NCBI GenBank assembly: GCA_016209665.1
Contig: JACQVT010000582.1
Coordinates: 1-5,418, forward strand
Reading direction: 5' to 3'
Length of the DNA stretch: 5,418 nt
Origin: Planctomycetota bacterium
Lineage (GTDB): Bacteria; Planctomycetota; Phycisphaerae; UBA1845; PWPN01
In this document: positions 1 through 4,712 of the stretch, one piece after another
Position numbering within the stretch: the first letter of the stretch is position 1
Layout of the letters: each line of letters opens with the position of its first letter
The notes under the pieces: generated by a model
Database searches by the model: none
What the model was told of the DNA's origin: nothing
Seen by the model: only the letters and a program-made list of their open reading frames with translations
Position numbers and translations under genes: made by a program

Positions 1-64
1 GAGCACCTCTGGGCAGACGAGAGGAGCACTTTCCCACCTCATCTGGATGAGATTTGAGATACAT
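1..64 (-). CDS. possible 5' end of a minus-strand gene leaving the window
   Basis: An ATG (complement of 62-64) opens a frame of 21 codons that stays open to the left edge. It starts 43 bases downstream of the stop of the minus-strand gene at 108-752, so the two could be cotranscribed. A GGAAGG purine run lies just upstream, closer to the ATG than is ideal. It overlaps a small inverted repeat, TTCCG-AA-CGGAA at 70-81, that could partly sequester it. The visible residues begin MYLKSHPDEV and match nothing I recognise. The fragment is too short for codon statistics, so this may be untranslated sequence downstream of the neighbouring gene. Confidence 0.25.
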   Translation of the reverse strand, partial: MYLKSHPDEVGKCSSRLPRGA

Positions 65-107
65 CGTCCTTCCGAACGGAACAGACTACGCATCAGAACA
101 GGGCCTC

Positions 108-752
108 TCAATAATTACGGTTCTCCAGAAATGTCCTGAGCCATTGGTTTCTAAACTTGCTCATTTCCTGGAACCGATACTGTCTGGCGGCCTCTTCTGT
201 CATCCATCTCGTCTCCCGCACCAACTGGCCGTACTTCTCCGCCACCGCTTGGCCGTAGGCTAGCTCGTCGGCTTCTGTCATTGTATACCATCTGCGGCGC
301 CATCCACCACTCTTGCGGGGTTCACCAGTCTCGATCAGCCGATTAGCCGGGTTCCCGCTGATTTTGCCGGGAGACTGGACAGGCCTGAGGCGTGGGCGCC
401 CGGCTTCGAGGACGATTTCCTGGTCGAGCAGAGCACTCTCCAGTTTCCGCTCGAAGGCAGTTTTGTAGCCCTGCGACCCCGTCGCCTTGCCGGCCGACAG
501 GCAGCGATCCAGCAGCTTGCCGCCGGCATAGGTCGCGGCCAGCGGGGTGTAGTCTACTGACAGGTCTTCCAACCCATAGGCGCCGCCGAACTCGGTTGCT
601 CCCTCATAGTAGTTGAGCGCAGGCCCCAACAGAGCATCGCCGGCCCAAAGCGGAAAAAGGGTCATCACTGATTTCGGCGGACCAGGGACGGAATGGGTCG
701 CAACGAGCGCGCGGACAGCTCCCGTCGAGTCGAGGGAATAAGAGGTCATCAC
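108..752 (-). CDS. hypothetical protein, 214 aa
   Basis: This is an open frame of 214 codons ending in TGA. Its codons prefer G or C at the third position (runs such as GCC GGC GGC AAG CTG CTG), as expected for a real gene in this GC-rich DNA. The start is GTG at 752 or the adjoining ATG at 749. An in-frame TGA lies directly before the GTG, so the frame cannot extend upstream. A weak GGGA at about 6 bases is the only ribosome binding site. There is no signal peptide or membrane segment. Residues 40-85 are Gly/Ala/Tyr-rich (NYYEGATEFGGAYG). Residues 118-155 are basic and Pro/Arg-rich, and 157-210 look helical and charged, with many Trp and Arg. I do not recognise the family. Because the frame begins abruptly after a stop beside a repeat, it could be the 3' remnant of a longer gene. 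Confidence 0.65.
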   Translation of the reverse strand: MMTSYSLDSTGAVRALVATHSVPGPPKSVMTLFPLWAGDALLGPALNYYEGATEFGGAYGLEDLSVDYTPLAATYAGGKLLDRCLSAGKATGSQGYKTAFERKLESALLDQEIVLEAGRPRLRPVQSPGKISGNPANRLIETGEPRKSGGWRRRWYTMTEADELAYGQAVAEKYGQLVRETRWMTEEAARQYRFQEMSKFRNQWLRTFLENRNY

Positions 753-783
753 TCATCCCAGGCTGGTGACGGCCCCGGCTCTT

Positions 784-859
784 CATCTGCGTCCATCGGC
801 GAGCATCTGCGGTCGTGATTTCCTCTCCGGGTCCGCAGATTCCGCAGATTGCGCAGATT
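784..859. repeat. degenerate CGCAGAT-type intergenic repeat
   Basis: Two copies of CATCTGCG (784-791 and 804-811, a 20-base period) are followed by three adjacent 9-base units: CCGCAGATT at 833-841, CCGCAGATT at 842-850 and GCGCAGATT at 851-859. The left pair is the reverse complement of the right core (CGCAGATG against CGCAGATT), so the block has an inverted arrangement. Similar atctgcg/cgcagat strings occur, from memory, in intergenic DNA of uncultured Planctomycetota and relatives and produce spurious ORFs there. It lies 32 bases upstream of the start of the minus-strand gene at 752. Dispersal in this genome cannot be seen from one window. Confidence 0.55.
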
Positions 860-897
860 CGAGAATGGCCGGCAGACCGTCGTGCAAGGATAGAAGA

Positions 898-1026
898 ATG
901 GCCACGAAAATGCTTTTCCATACCAGCCCTCTGTATCGCTTTTGCCAGTTGGCCGGGCAAAGCGCGGGTGAGAGGCAGTGGGACCTGCTGCGACAGGAAG
1001 GCAAGCAGAAACACAGGGATCAGTAA
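898..1026 (+). CDS. small ORF, 42 aa, with RBS and terminator
   Basis: ATG at 898 is preceded by AAGGA (886-890) with a 7-base spacer, a good ribosome binding site. The frame runs 42 codons to TAA at 1024-1026. Only six bases later an 11-bp GC-rich hairpin followed by TTTATT begins. The product starts MATKMLFHTSPLYRF, then has Gly/Gln/Ala (QLAGQSAGERQ) and ends in a very basic, Gln-rich tail (RQEGKQKHRDQ). There is one Cys, no signal peptide and no membrane segment. I do not recognise it. The case for a gene rests on the site-start-stop-terminator order rather than homology. The frame is also open upstream of the ATG, and a small RNA ending at the terminator would fit equally well. No clear promoter was found. 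Confidence 0.42.
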   Translation: MATKMLFHTSPLYRFCQLAGQSAGERQWDLLRQEGKQKHRDQ

Positions 1027-1032
1027 GAAGCG

Positions 1033-1071
1033 GCCCGCCGGAGGATGGTCGTCGCTCCGGCGGGCTTTATT
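1033..1071 (+). terminator. rho-independent terminator, probably bidirectional
   Basis: A perfect 11-bp inverted repeat, GCCCGCCGGAG at 1033-1043 and CTCCGGCGGGC at 1055-1065, encloses an 11-base loop and is followed on the plus strand by TTTATT (1066-1071). On the minus strand the hairpin is preceded by AATAAA and followed by CGCTTCTTAC, a weaker U-rich tail. It could therefore serve converging transcripts from both sides: the small ORF at 898-1026 and the short minus-strand unit starting near 1348. Confidence 0.8.
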
Positions 1072-1077
1072 GGAGTC

Positions 1078-1112
1078 GGCTGCTGCGTTCGTGCAGCCAC
1101 GTTTCGCTGCAC
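1078..1112 (-). other. two mutually exclusive hairpins (attenuator-like)
   Basis: Two perfect inverted repeats overlap. One is GGCTGC (1078-1083) with GCAGCC (1093-1098), a 6-bp stem. The other is GTGCAGC (1091-1097) with GCTGCAC (1106-1112), a 7-bp stem. They share 1093-1097, so only one can form at a time. Read on the minus strand, the second stem begins at the TAG of the 11-codon ORF (1112-1147), and the terminator hairpin follows 13 bases after the first. That order (short ORF, alternative stems, terminator) resembles an attenuator. Short stems arise easily by chance in GC-rich DNA, and no downstream gene is an obvious target. Confidence 0.33.
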
Positions 1113-1147
1113 TATGGCAGCAACCTCGTACATTCGCCAGATATCAC
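1112..1147 (-). CDS. possible 11-codon leader peptide
   Basis: GTG (complement of 1145-1147) lies 6 bases after the core of an exceptionally strong ribosome binding site and opens the frame MISGECTRLLP, ended by TAG. If the TAG is ignored, the same frame continues for 14 more codons to TAA, just before the terminator stem. It could therefore be a leader peptide, or a roughly 26-residue gene interrupted by an amber codon. No run of one amino acid marks it as a classical biosynthetic leader. Only the ribosome binding site supports it. Confidence 0.22.
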   Translation of the reverse strand: MISGECTRLLP

Positions 1148-1148
1148 T

Positions 1149-1162
1149 GATCACCTCCTTTC
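1149..1162 (-). promoter_or_regulatory. extended Shine-Dalgarno sequence
   Basis: On the minus strand these 14 bases read GAAAGGAGGTGATC, a full complement to the conserved 16S rRNA 3' end GATCACCTCCTTTC. This is far longer than a normal ribosome binding site. A GTG start follows 6 bases after AGGAGG. On the plus strand the same bases mimic the 16S tail, so a plus-strand RNA could in principle act as an anti-Shine-Dalgarno decoy. The exact bases are clear; the function is inferred. Confidence 0.55.
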
Positions 1163-1332
1163 AAGGGGCCTACCCCTTCGGGCTCGCGGGAGCCTTCCGG
1201 GCTTTGACCCGTCCCCCGGCCGTCGCCGAAGGACACGCGCGACGCCGCCAGTGAGGCACTGAATCGACGATCGCGGCAGGAGACGTACCCGGCCGGTGAG
1301 TCCTCGCCCGTCTGTTTGAGGGGGCCGGCGAG
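1163..1332 (-). other. hairpin-rich leader, possible structured RNA
   Basis: Between the minus-strand promoter (1355-1383) and the extended ribosome binding site there is no plausible gene but a series of local inverted repeats. These are CTCGCC/GGCGAG (1303-1308, 1327-1332), CAGTG/CACTG (1249-1253, 1257-1261), CGGG/CCCG (1198-1201, 1208-1211), GGCTC/GAGCC (1181-1185, 1190-1194) and AAGGGG/CCCCTT (1163-1168, 1173-1178). The last ends one base before the Shine-Dalgarno complement. A structured 5' leader or small RNA is possible. I recognise no Rfam class, and high GC makes chance stems common. Confidence 0.33.
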
Positions 1333-1354
1333 ATTCCGTCTGACCTACATCCTT

Positions 1355-1383
1355 AGTCTAGCCGCTGGACTCCGTTCAGTCAA
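1355..1383 (-). promoter_or_regulatory. sigma-70-type promoter
   Basis: On the minus strand TTGACT (1383-1378) is followed after exactly 17 bases by TAGACT (1360-1355). This is 5 of 6 and 4 of 6 matches to TTGACA and TATAAT with optimal spacing. Transcription would start near 1348 and run left through the hairpin-rich leader towards the terminator at 1033-1065, giving about 320 bases. The -10 also forms part of an imperfect palindrome (1355-1371, AGTCTAG with CTGGACT), which could bind a regulator. Confidence 0.5.
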
Positions 1384-1415
1384 CCGGAAATGCTGGATTT
1401 CGGTCTACAGAACGG

Positions 1416-1421
1416 TATGAT
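1416..1421 (+). promoter_or_regulatory. weak candidate -10 box upstream of the glycosidase gene
   Basis: TATGAT matches 5 of 6 bases of the -10 consensus and stands out in otherwise GC-rich DNA. No acceptable -35 lies at 16-19 bases (the bases there are near CTGGAT). If used, it would give the gene at 1693 a leader of about 270 bases and would diverge from the minus-strand promoter at 1355-1383. It is the best AT-rich candidate found between 1384 and 1692, but only a suggestion. Confidence 0.2.
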
Positions 1422-1537
1422 GGCTTCGCCCGGCGGGAGAGCGATCGGCCATGCGGCGTGCCGCCTGGACCTTGCGCAATATCCGCGCCAGGGGAGGCGG
1501 CCCGTCCCGCGTGGGCGGCCGGCCGATCTGGAAACAA

Positions 1538-1556
1538 GGCGGGCTGGAAGCCCGCC
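1538..1556. repeat. GGCGGGCT hairpin, dispersed-repeat style
   Basis: A perfect 8-bp inverted repeat, GGCGGGCT-GGA-AGCCCGCC, sits in the spacer upstream of the glycosidase gene, preceded by a GGCGGCCGGCCG stretch. From memory, the core GGGCTGGAAGCCC recurs in intergenic DNA of Planctomycetota and related bacteria. No U-run follows, so it is not a standard terminator. The rest of 1440-1660 is GC-rich and shows no other convincing feature. Confidence 0.55.
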
Positions 1557-1668
1557 CCCCGCAAGGCCGTCGGTGGTCTGCGGCGGGTCGAGGTAGCCGG
1601 CAACCGCAAGGGACGGTTGAGGCAGAGGACGGCTCCGGCCCCGGTCGGAGACGAGGTCGGGGTTTCCT

Positions 1669-1676
1669 GAGGAGGG
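1669..1676 (+). promoter_or_regulatory. Shine-Dalgarno site of the glycosidase gene
   Basis: GAGGAGGG is a strong ribosome binding site, but the first available in-frame start, GTG at 1693, is 17 bases past the GGAGG core, too far for efficient use. The AAG-CGT codons at 1684-1689 look like the n-region of a signal peptide and lie at the position where a start would be expected. Confidence 0.6.
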
Positions 1677-1692
1677 TGGATTCAAGCGTGTC

Positions 1693-4182
1693 GTGGGTCT
1701 GATCGCGCTGGCTGGTTGGTTCGCGGCGGGGGTCGTCATGGCGGCGGAGGTTTCGCCGGTGAAGCTGGTGCCCGGCGTCAGCGAGGTTCAGTGGGGCGAG
1801 GCGGCGAGCATCCGCGGCCCGGGGCTCATCCTGCTTTCCGAGCAGGCCAGCGCCCCGGAGCGTACCGCCGCTCGTTTGCTCTCCGTGCATCTCGAACGGC
1901 GGTTCGGCCACGAGTGGCCGGTCCAATCGGGACGGGACACACCCCGGCAAGGCCAAACGCGGATATTCCTGGGGCAGCGTTCGACGTTCGCGGCCCTGGA
2001 CGCGATCTGCCGAGAGCAGAAACTCTCGGTCCCCCAGCAGCAAGAGAGCTATGCGCTGAAGGTCTGGGCGCAGGACGGCGCCGTCACCGCGGTGGTGGCG
2101 GGGGCCAGCGGCCGGGGCGCGATCTACGGCCAGGATACGCTGTTCCAGTTGTTCTCGGGCGAGGGGGCCGGTCTGGCGGTGCAGACGGCGACGATCCGCG
2201 ACTGGCCTACGATTCCCCTTCGCGGCCGGCCGCACCCGCACTACCAGTATTTCTTCAAGACCGAGAACCTCGACCTCGCGGCAGTGTCGCGGATCAATTT
2301 CATCGATCTGCGCGACAGCATCTACGCTTTCGAGCCGGACGCCAAGCTCAACAAGGTGGAGATGGGGAAGGTCATCTCCGACGCGAAAGACCGCGGCCTG
2401 CGCGTCTACGCGGCGGTGAACTGCGGCGTGCCCGCCGAACAGCAGGACGCCGTGATCAGACTGTTCAAGGAGTTCATCGATCTGGGGGCCGATGGGCTGT
2501 GGGCCTCGTTTGACGACAAGGGGCCCGGCGCCGCTCCCCGCGAGATGGTGGCGCGGATTCTGGCCCTTGGCCGCGAGCACGGCATCACCGGCGATGCGAT
2601 CGCTGTCACGCCGCCCAAGGGCGCGTACCAGGTCATCGATCACGCCTTCAACCGCGACGTGGTGGCCGTGCCGGGGATGGAGCAGGCCGTGTGGTACTGG
2701 ACCAGCGTGCCGTGCGCCGAGGACTCGGCCGCCGGCGCCGCCATCGGGCTTCGGGTGCAGCCGTCGTGGTGGCACAACTGGCCGCGGTTCCGCGACCCGC
2801 CGATGTGCCTGGGATCGGAGCGGGAGCGGGGATACGTTCCCGTCATCAGCCTGGCGGAGGGTTGGAACCATCCGACCGATAAGGAGCTGACCGAGGCCGG
2901 ACGCTACGTGCACGCGGTGCTGCCCTGGGACGGCACGGTGGCCGAGCAACACTACCTCGTGCCGGTGATCGGCTGGTGGAGCTGGCGGCCGGAGCGGCAC
3001 GATTTCCAGGCGGTGCGGCGGCGAATATATGACATGGTATTCGGTCCGGCCCAAGTGGAGGCCGCGGTCGCGTTCGACGATACGCTCAACGCGGTTCGCG
3101 AGCGGTTTCGGTTCTGGTCGACGCACACCGAGTCGGCCCCGCAGTGTCCGCCCCGCCTGAAATCGCTCGACGACCGGGCCCGCACCCAGGCCCAGTTGGA
3201 GGAAATGCGGGGCAAGCTGGCGGGCCTGCGGGAGACTGCCGAGTCCGCCTCGCTGCTCGACCGGGAACTGCTCCGGCACGACTACCTGGAACCGATGACG
3301 CGCGAGGTCAAGACCGGCCTGGCCCTGGTGCAGGCCCCCTACCCGGAGTACTGGTGGCAGGAGCACCAGGACGGGGTGCTGGAGGCGGTCTACGACGGCG
3401 AGATGGCCCGGGCCGACGAACTCATCGGCGGCGTGCGCGAGCGGGTGCTCAAGGATGTTTCGGAGGTCCAGCGGTTGATCGGAAAGCCGGGGATGACTCG
3501 TGAGTACGCCGAGTGGTGGCGGACCCGGGCCAACGCATCGGCGAGCGGGTGGAAGGACCTGGTGGCCAAGCGTCAGGCGGCCCTCCGCGAACGGATTGCC
3601 GATTACGACAAGACCGTGGGCCGCGTCCGGGAGATGCTGTCGAACCTGGGCGACCCGCCGGTGCAGGTCGGGACGGGGCCGTGGGAGCAGCACAACCATG
3701 TGCTGGCGACCGTGGTGCCCGAGGCGCGGGAGCGGTTCTGGGGCGACTGGATCGGCGGCATTCACGAGTGGGGCGACCATCGCGTGGCCGTGTTCGCACT
3801 GGAACGCCACCTGCGCGTCAACGGCGACACGTTCTGCGAGCTGCCGGTGAACGTGCCGCTGTCGGGCCGGCGGGACCGGCTGGCCCTGGTGCTGTATCTC
3901 GCCAACGTGACCAAGGAGAGCTTTGGCTTCGGTTACTCGAAATGGCGCTGGTCGGGCTATCGCTCGCTCCGCCTGATGTGGAAAGACCAGGAACTGTGGA
4001 AGGCCGACATCGGCATTCCCCGGCCGACGGGCGAGTGGTTCGTCGTGGCGCTGCCGCCAATGCCCGCCGACCTGAAGAGCCTTCCGCTGCGCCTGCGGCT
4101 GGAAGACTACCGCAGCGCCAAGAACAACCTGGAGATCGTGTACGTCGGCCCCATCCGGCTGCTGGAGTTGGATCGACGGTGA
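1693..4182 (+). CDS. exported GH84-like glycoside hydrolase (beta-N-acetylglucosaminidase family)
   Basis: This is an 829-residue protein from GTG at 1693 to TGA. Residues 1-18 are a hydrophobic signal peptide ending VMAA, so the product is probably exported. Residues 20-165 resemble the alpha/beta domain that precedes the barrel in GH84, GH20 and GH67 enzymes. The linker RDWPTIPLRG (169-178) is the usual entry into the barrel. In the barrel (about 175-430), WASFDDKGPG places adjacent Asp274 and Asp275 where GH84 has its catalytic pair. VWYWTSVPC (333-341) matches the family's W-T-G strand and WWHNWPRF (359-366) its Asn-Trp/Tyr-Pro motif. Residues 440-650 look helical, and 665-825 look like a Trp-rich beta-sandwich. 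The GFYG segment typical of GH84 is replaced by HPHY and WTG by WTS, so this is a divergent branch and the substrate is uncertain. By family, terminal or internal N-acetylglucosaminyl linkages in external glycans are likely. No dockerin, sorting signal or carbohydrate-binding module was recognised. The start codon is problematic (see findings). Confidence 0.85.
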   Translation: MGLIALAGWFAAGVVMAAEVSPVKLVPGVSEVQWGEAASIRGPGLILLSEQASAPERTAARLLSVHLERRFGHEWPVQSGRDTPRQGQTRIFLGQRSTFAALDAICREQKLSVPQQQESYALKVWAQDGAVTAVVAGASGRGAIYGQDTLFQLFSGEGAGLAVQTATIRDWPTIPLRGRPHPHYQYFFKTENLDLAAVSRINFIDLRDSIYAFEPDAKLNKVEMGKVISDAKDRGLRVYAAVNCGVPAEQQDAVIRLFKEFIDLGADGLWASFDDKGPGAAPREMVARILALGREHGITGDAIAVTPPKGAYQVIDHAFNRDVVAVPGMEQAVWYWTSVPCAEDSAAGAAIGLRVQPSWWHNWPRFRDPPMCLGSERERGYVPVISLAEGWNHPTDKELTEAGRYVHAVLPWDGTVAEQHYLVPVIGWWSWRPERHDFQAVRRRIYDMVFGPAQVEAAVAFDDTLNAVRERFRFWSTHTESAPQCPPRLKSLDDRARTQAQLEEMRGKLAGLRETAESASLLDRELLRHDYLEPMTREVKTGLALVQAPYPEYWWQEHQDGVLEAVYDGEMARADELIGGVRERVLKDVSEVQRLIGKPGMTREYAEWWRTRANASASGWKDLVAKRQAALRERIADYDKTVGRVREMLSNLGDPPVQVGTGPWEQHNHVLATVVPEARERFWGDWIGGIHEWGDHRVAVFALERHLRVNGDTFCELPVNVPLSGRRDRLALVLYLANVTKESFGFGYSKWRWSGYRSLRLMWKDQELWKADIGIPRPTGEWFVVALPPMPADLKSLPLRLRLEDYRSAKNNLEIVYVGPIRLLELDRR

Positions 4183-4205
4183 CGAAGTGAGACCGGGCTG
4201 CGCCC

Positions 4206-4233
4206 GTGAGAAGCGCGAAGTGAGAAGTGAGAA
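4206..4233. repeat. 7-base tandem repeat, GTGAGAA family
   Basis: Four adjacent 7-base units read GTGAGAA, GCGCGAA, GTGAGAA and GTGAGAA, with a decayed fifth unit (GCAGGAG). An isolated GTGAGAC lies at 4187-4193. The array begins 24 bases after the stop of the glycosidase gene. Heptamer arrays of this sort are known in cyanobacteria as short tandemly repeated repetitive sequences. Any relation here is by analogy only. Confidence 0.7.
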
Positions 4234-4250
4234 GCAGGAGCGGGGTGAGG

Positions 4251-4271
4251 GTTCGGGACCCGGGGCCCGGG
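4251..4271. repeat. 7-base tandem repeat, RYYCGGG family
   Basis: Three adjacent units, GTTCGGG, ACCCGGG and GCCCGGG, share the pattern RYYCGGG. They lie 17 bases after the GTGAGAA array. The same unit family recurs at 4520-4547, so this spacer carries two separate arrays of it. The alternation of TTC and CCC in the variable triplet is shared between the two arrays. Confidence 0.7.
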
Positions 4272-4315
4272 GAAGCCAGAGAGTATCGGGGATCGACGAC
4301 TGAGCCGGGGGAAGC

Positions 4316-4422
4316 CGAAATCGGGTTCGTTTTTGGCGGGGGGATGAAGTCGGGCTTGACGGAAACCGCGTTTTCGGGCTCGCCAGAGGCGAAATCCGCT
4401 GCGACGATTTGGCTTCGTTCCG
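4316..4422. repeat. two degenerate copies of a 21-base repeat
   Basis: Positions 4316-4336 (core ATCGGGTTCGTT) and 4402-4422 (core ATTTGGCTTCGTT) are diverged direct repeats 86 bases apart, matching at about 10 of 14 core positions. On the minus strand they read AACGAACCCGAT and AACGAAGCCAAAT. From memory, planctomycete intergenic DNA contains many such strings, giving spurious peptides with KNEPNF- or TKPI-like runs. No gene is supported here. Confidence 0.45.
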
Positions 4423-4519
4423 CAGAATAGCATTTTTCATCTCTGGCCATCCGTTCTCCCAACGGCCGGGTACTGGGCGGTCGAATCAACAACATGAACG
4501 GTGAACCGGGGGGAGCGGG

Positions 4520-4547
4520 GCTCGGGACCCGGGATTCGGGGCCCGGG
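4520..4547. repeat. 7-base tandem repeat, RYYCGGG family, second array
   Basis: Four adjacent units, GCTCGGG, ACCCGGG, ATTCGGG and GCCCGGG, follow the same RYYCGGG pattern as 4251-4271. A half-matching ATTCCCG follows and inverts the motif. The array lies 166 bases upstream of the DUF3142 gene and before its candidate promoter. Confidence 0.7.
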
Positions 4548-4605
4548 ATTCCCGCCTTCGGTGGGCTCTCGCCAGGATGAAGCCCTTGGGCCCGGCCCGG
4601 CGGGT

Positions 4606-4702
4606 AGACTCTGCAGGGTCGGCGTAGTGAGCGGGTATAATCCGCCCGAGGGACTGGGAGTTCGGGACAGGTCCTTCGCGGGCGTGTGGACTCTGTCAGG
4701 TC
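4606..4702 (+). repeat. pair of 15-base direct repeats around a -10 box
   Basis: AGACTCTGCAGGGTC at 4606-4620 and GGACTCTGTCAGGTC at 4688-4702 are alike apart from one substitution and a shifted base, and are 82 bases apart. One copy lies just upstream of the TATAAT at 4636-4641. The other covers the region immediately before the ribosome binding site of the DUF3142 gene. They could be binding sites for one regulator, or two more decayed repeat units. Confidence 0.4.
4636..4641 (+). promoter_or_regulatory. candidate -10 box of the DUF3142 gene
   Basis: A perfect TATAAT lies in GC-rich DNA 71 bases before the ATG at 4713. The expected -35 position (4613-4618, GCAGGG) does not match the consensus, and there is no extended -10 TG. 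If real, the promoter may need an activator, for which the direct repeat at 4606-4620 overlapping the -35 zone is a candidate site. Confidence 0.4.
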
Positions 4703-4712
4703 AAGGCTTCCC

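Noticed and set aside
54..263. A 69-codon plus-strand frame at the left edge
   Set aside because: It is antisense to the minus-strand gene at 108-752 and has no ribosome binding site or recognisable product.
604..1014. A 136-codon minus-strand frame across 753-1014
   Set aside because: It translates the CGCAGAT repeat (ICAICGICG) and overlaps a better-supported gene at 108-752 in another frame. Its codon use is unlike the neighbours.
1149..1162. Remnant of a 16S rRNA 3' end on the plus strand
   Set aside because: Only 14 bases match. The strongly conserved bases before them in 16S (helix 45 region) are absent, and no spacer or tRNA follows.
1269..1296. CAGGAGAC with nearby CAGTG/CACTG, resembling the B12-box of a cobalamin riboswitch on the plus strand
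   Set aside because: The essential CCGCAACTG-type core and the rest of the conserved elements are absent upstream, and no B12-related gene follows.
4194..4206. Hairpin CGGGC-TGC-GCCCG as terminator of the glycosidase gene
   Set aside because: The stem is only 5 bp with no U-run after it. In this base composition it is unremarkable.
1405..4440. A 1011-codon open frame on the minus strand across the glycosidase gene
   Set aside because: It is antisense to a gene with clear catalytic motifs. Its translation is Arg/Pro/His-rich with no domain logic, as expected from antisense of GC-rich codons. It also runs through repeats and past both gene ends.
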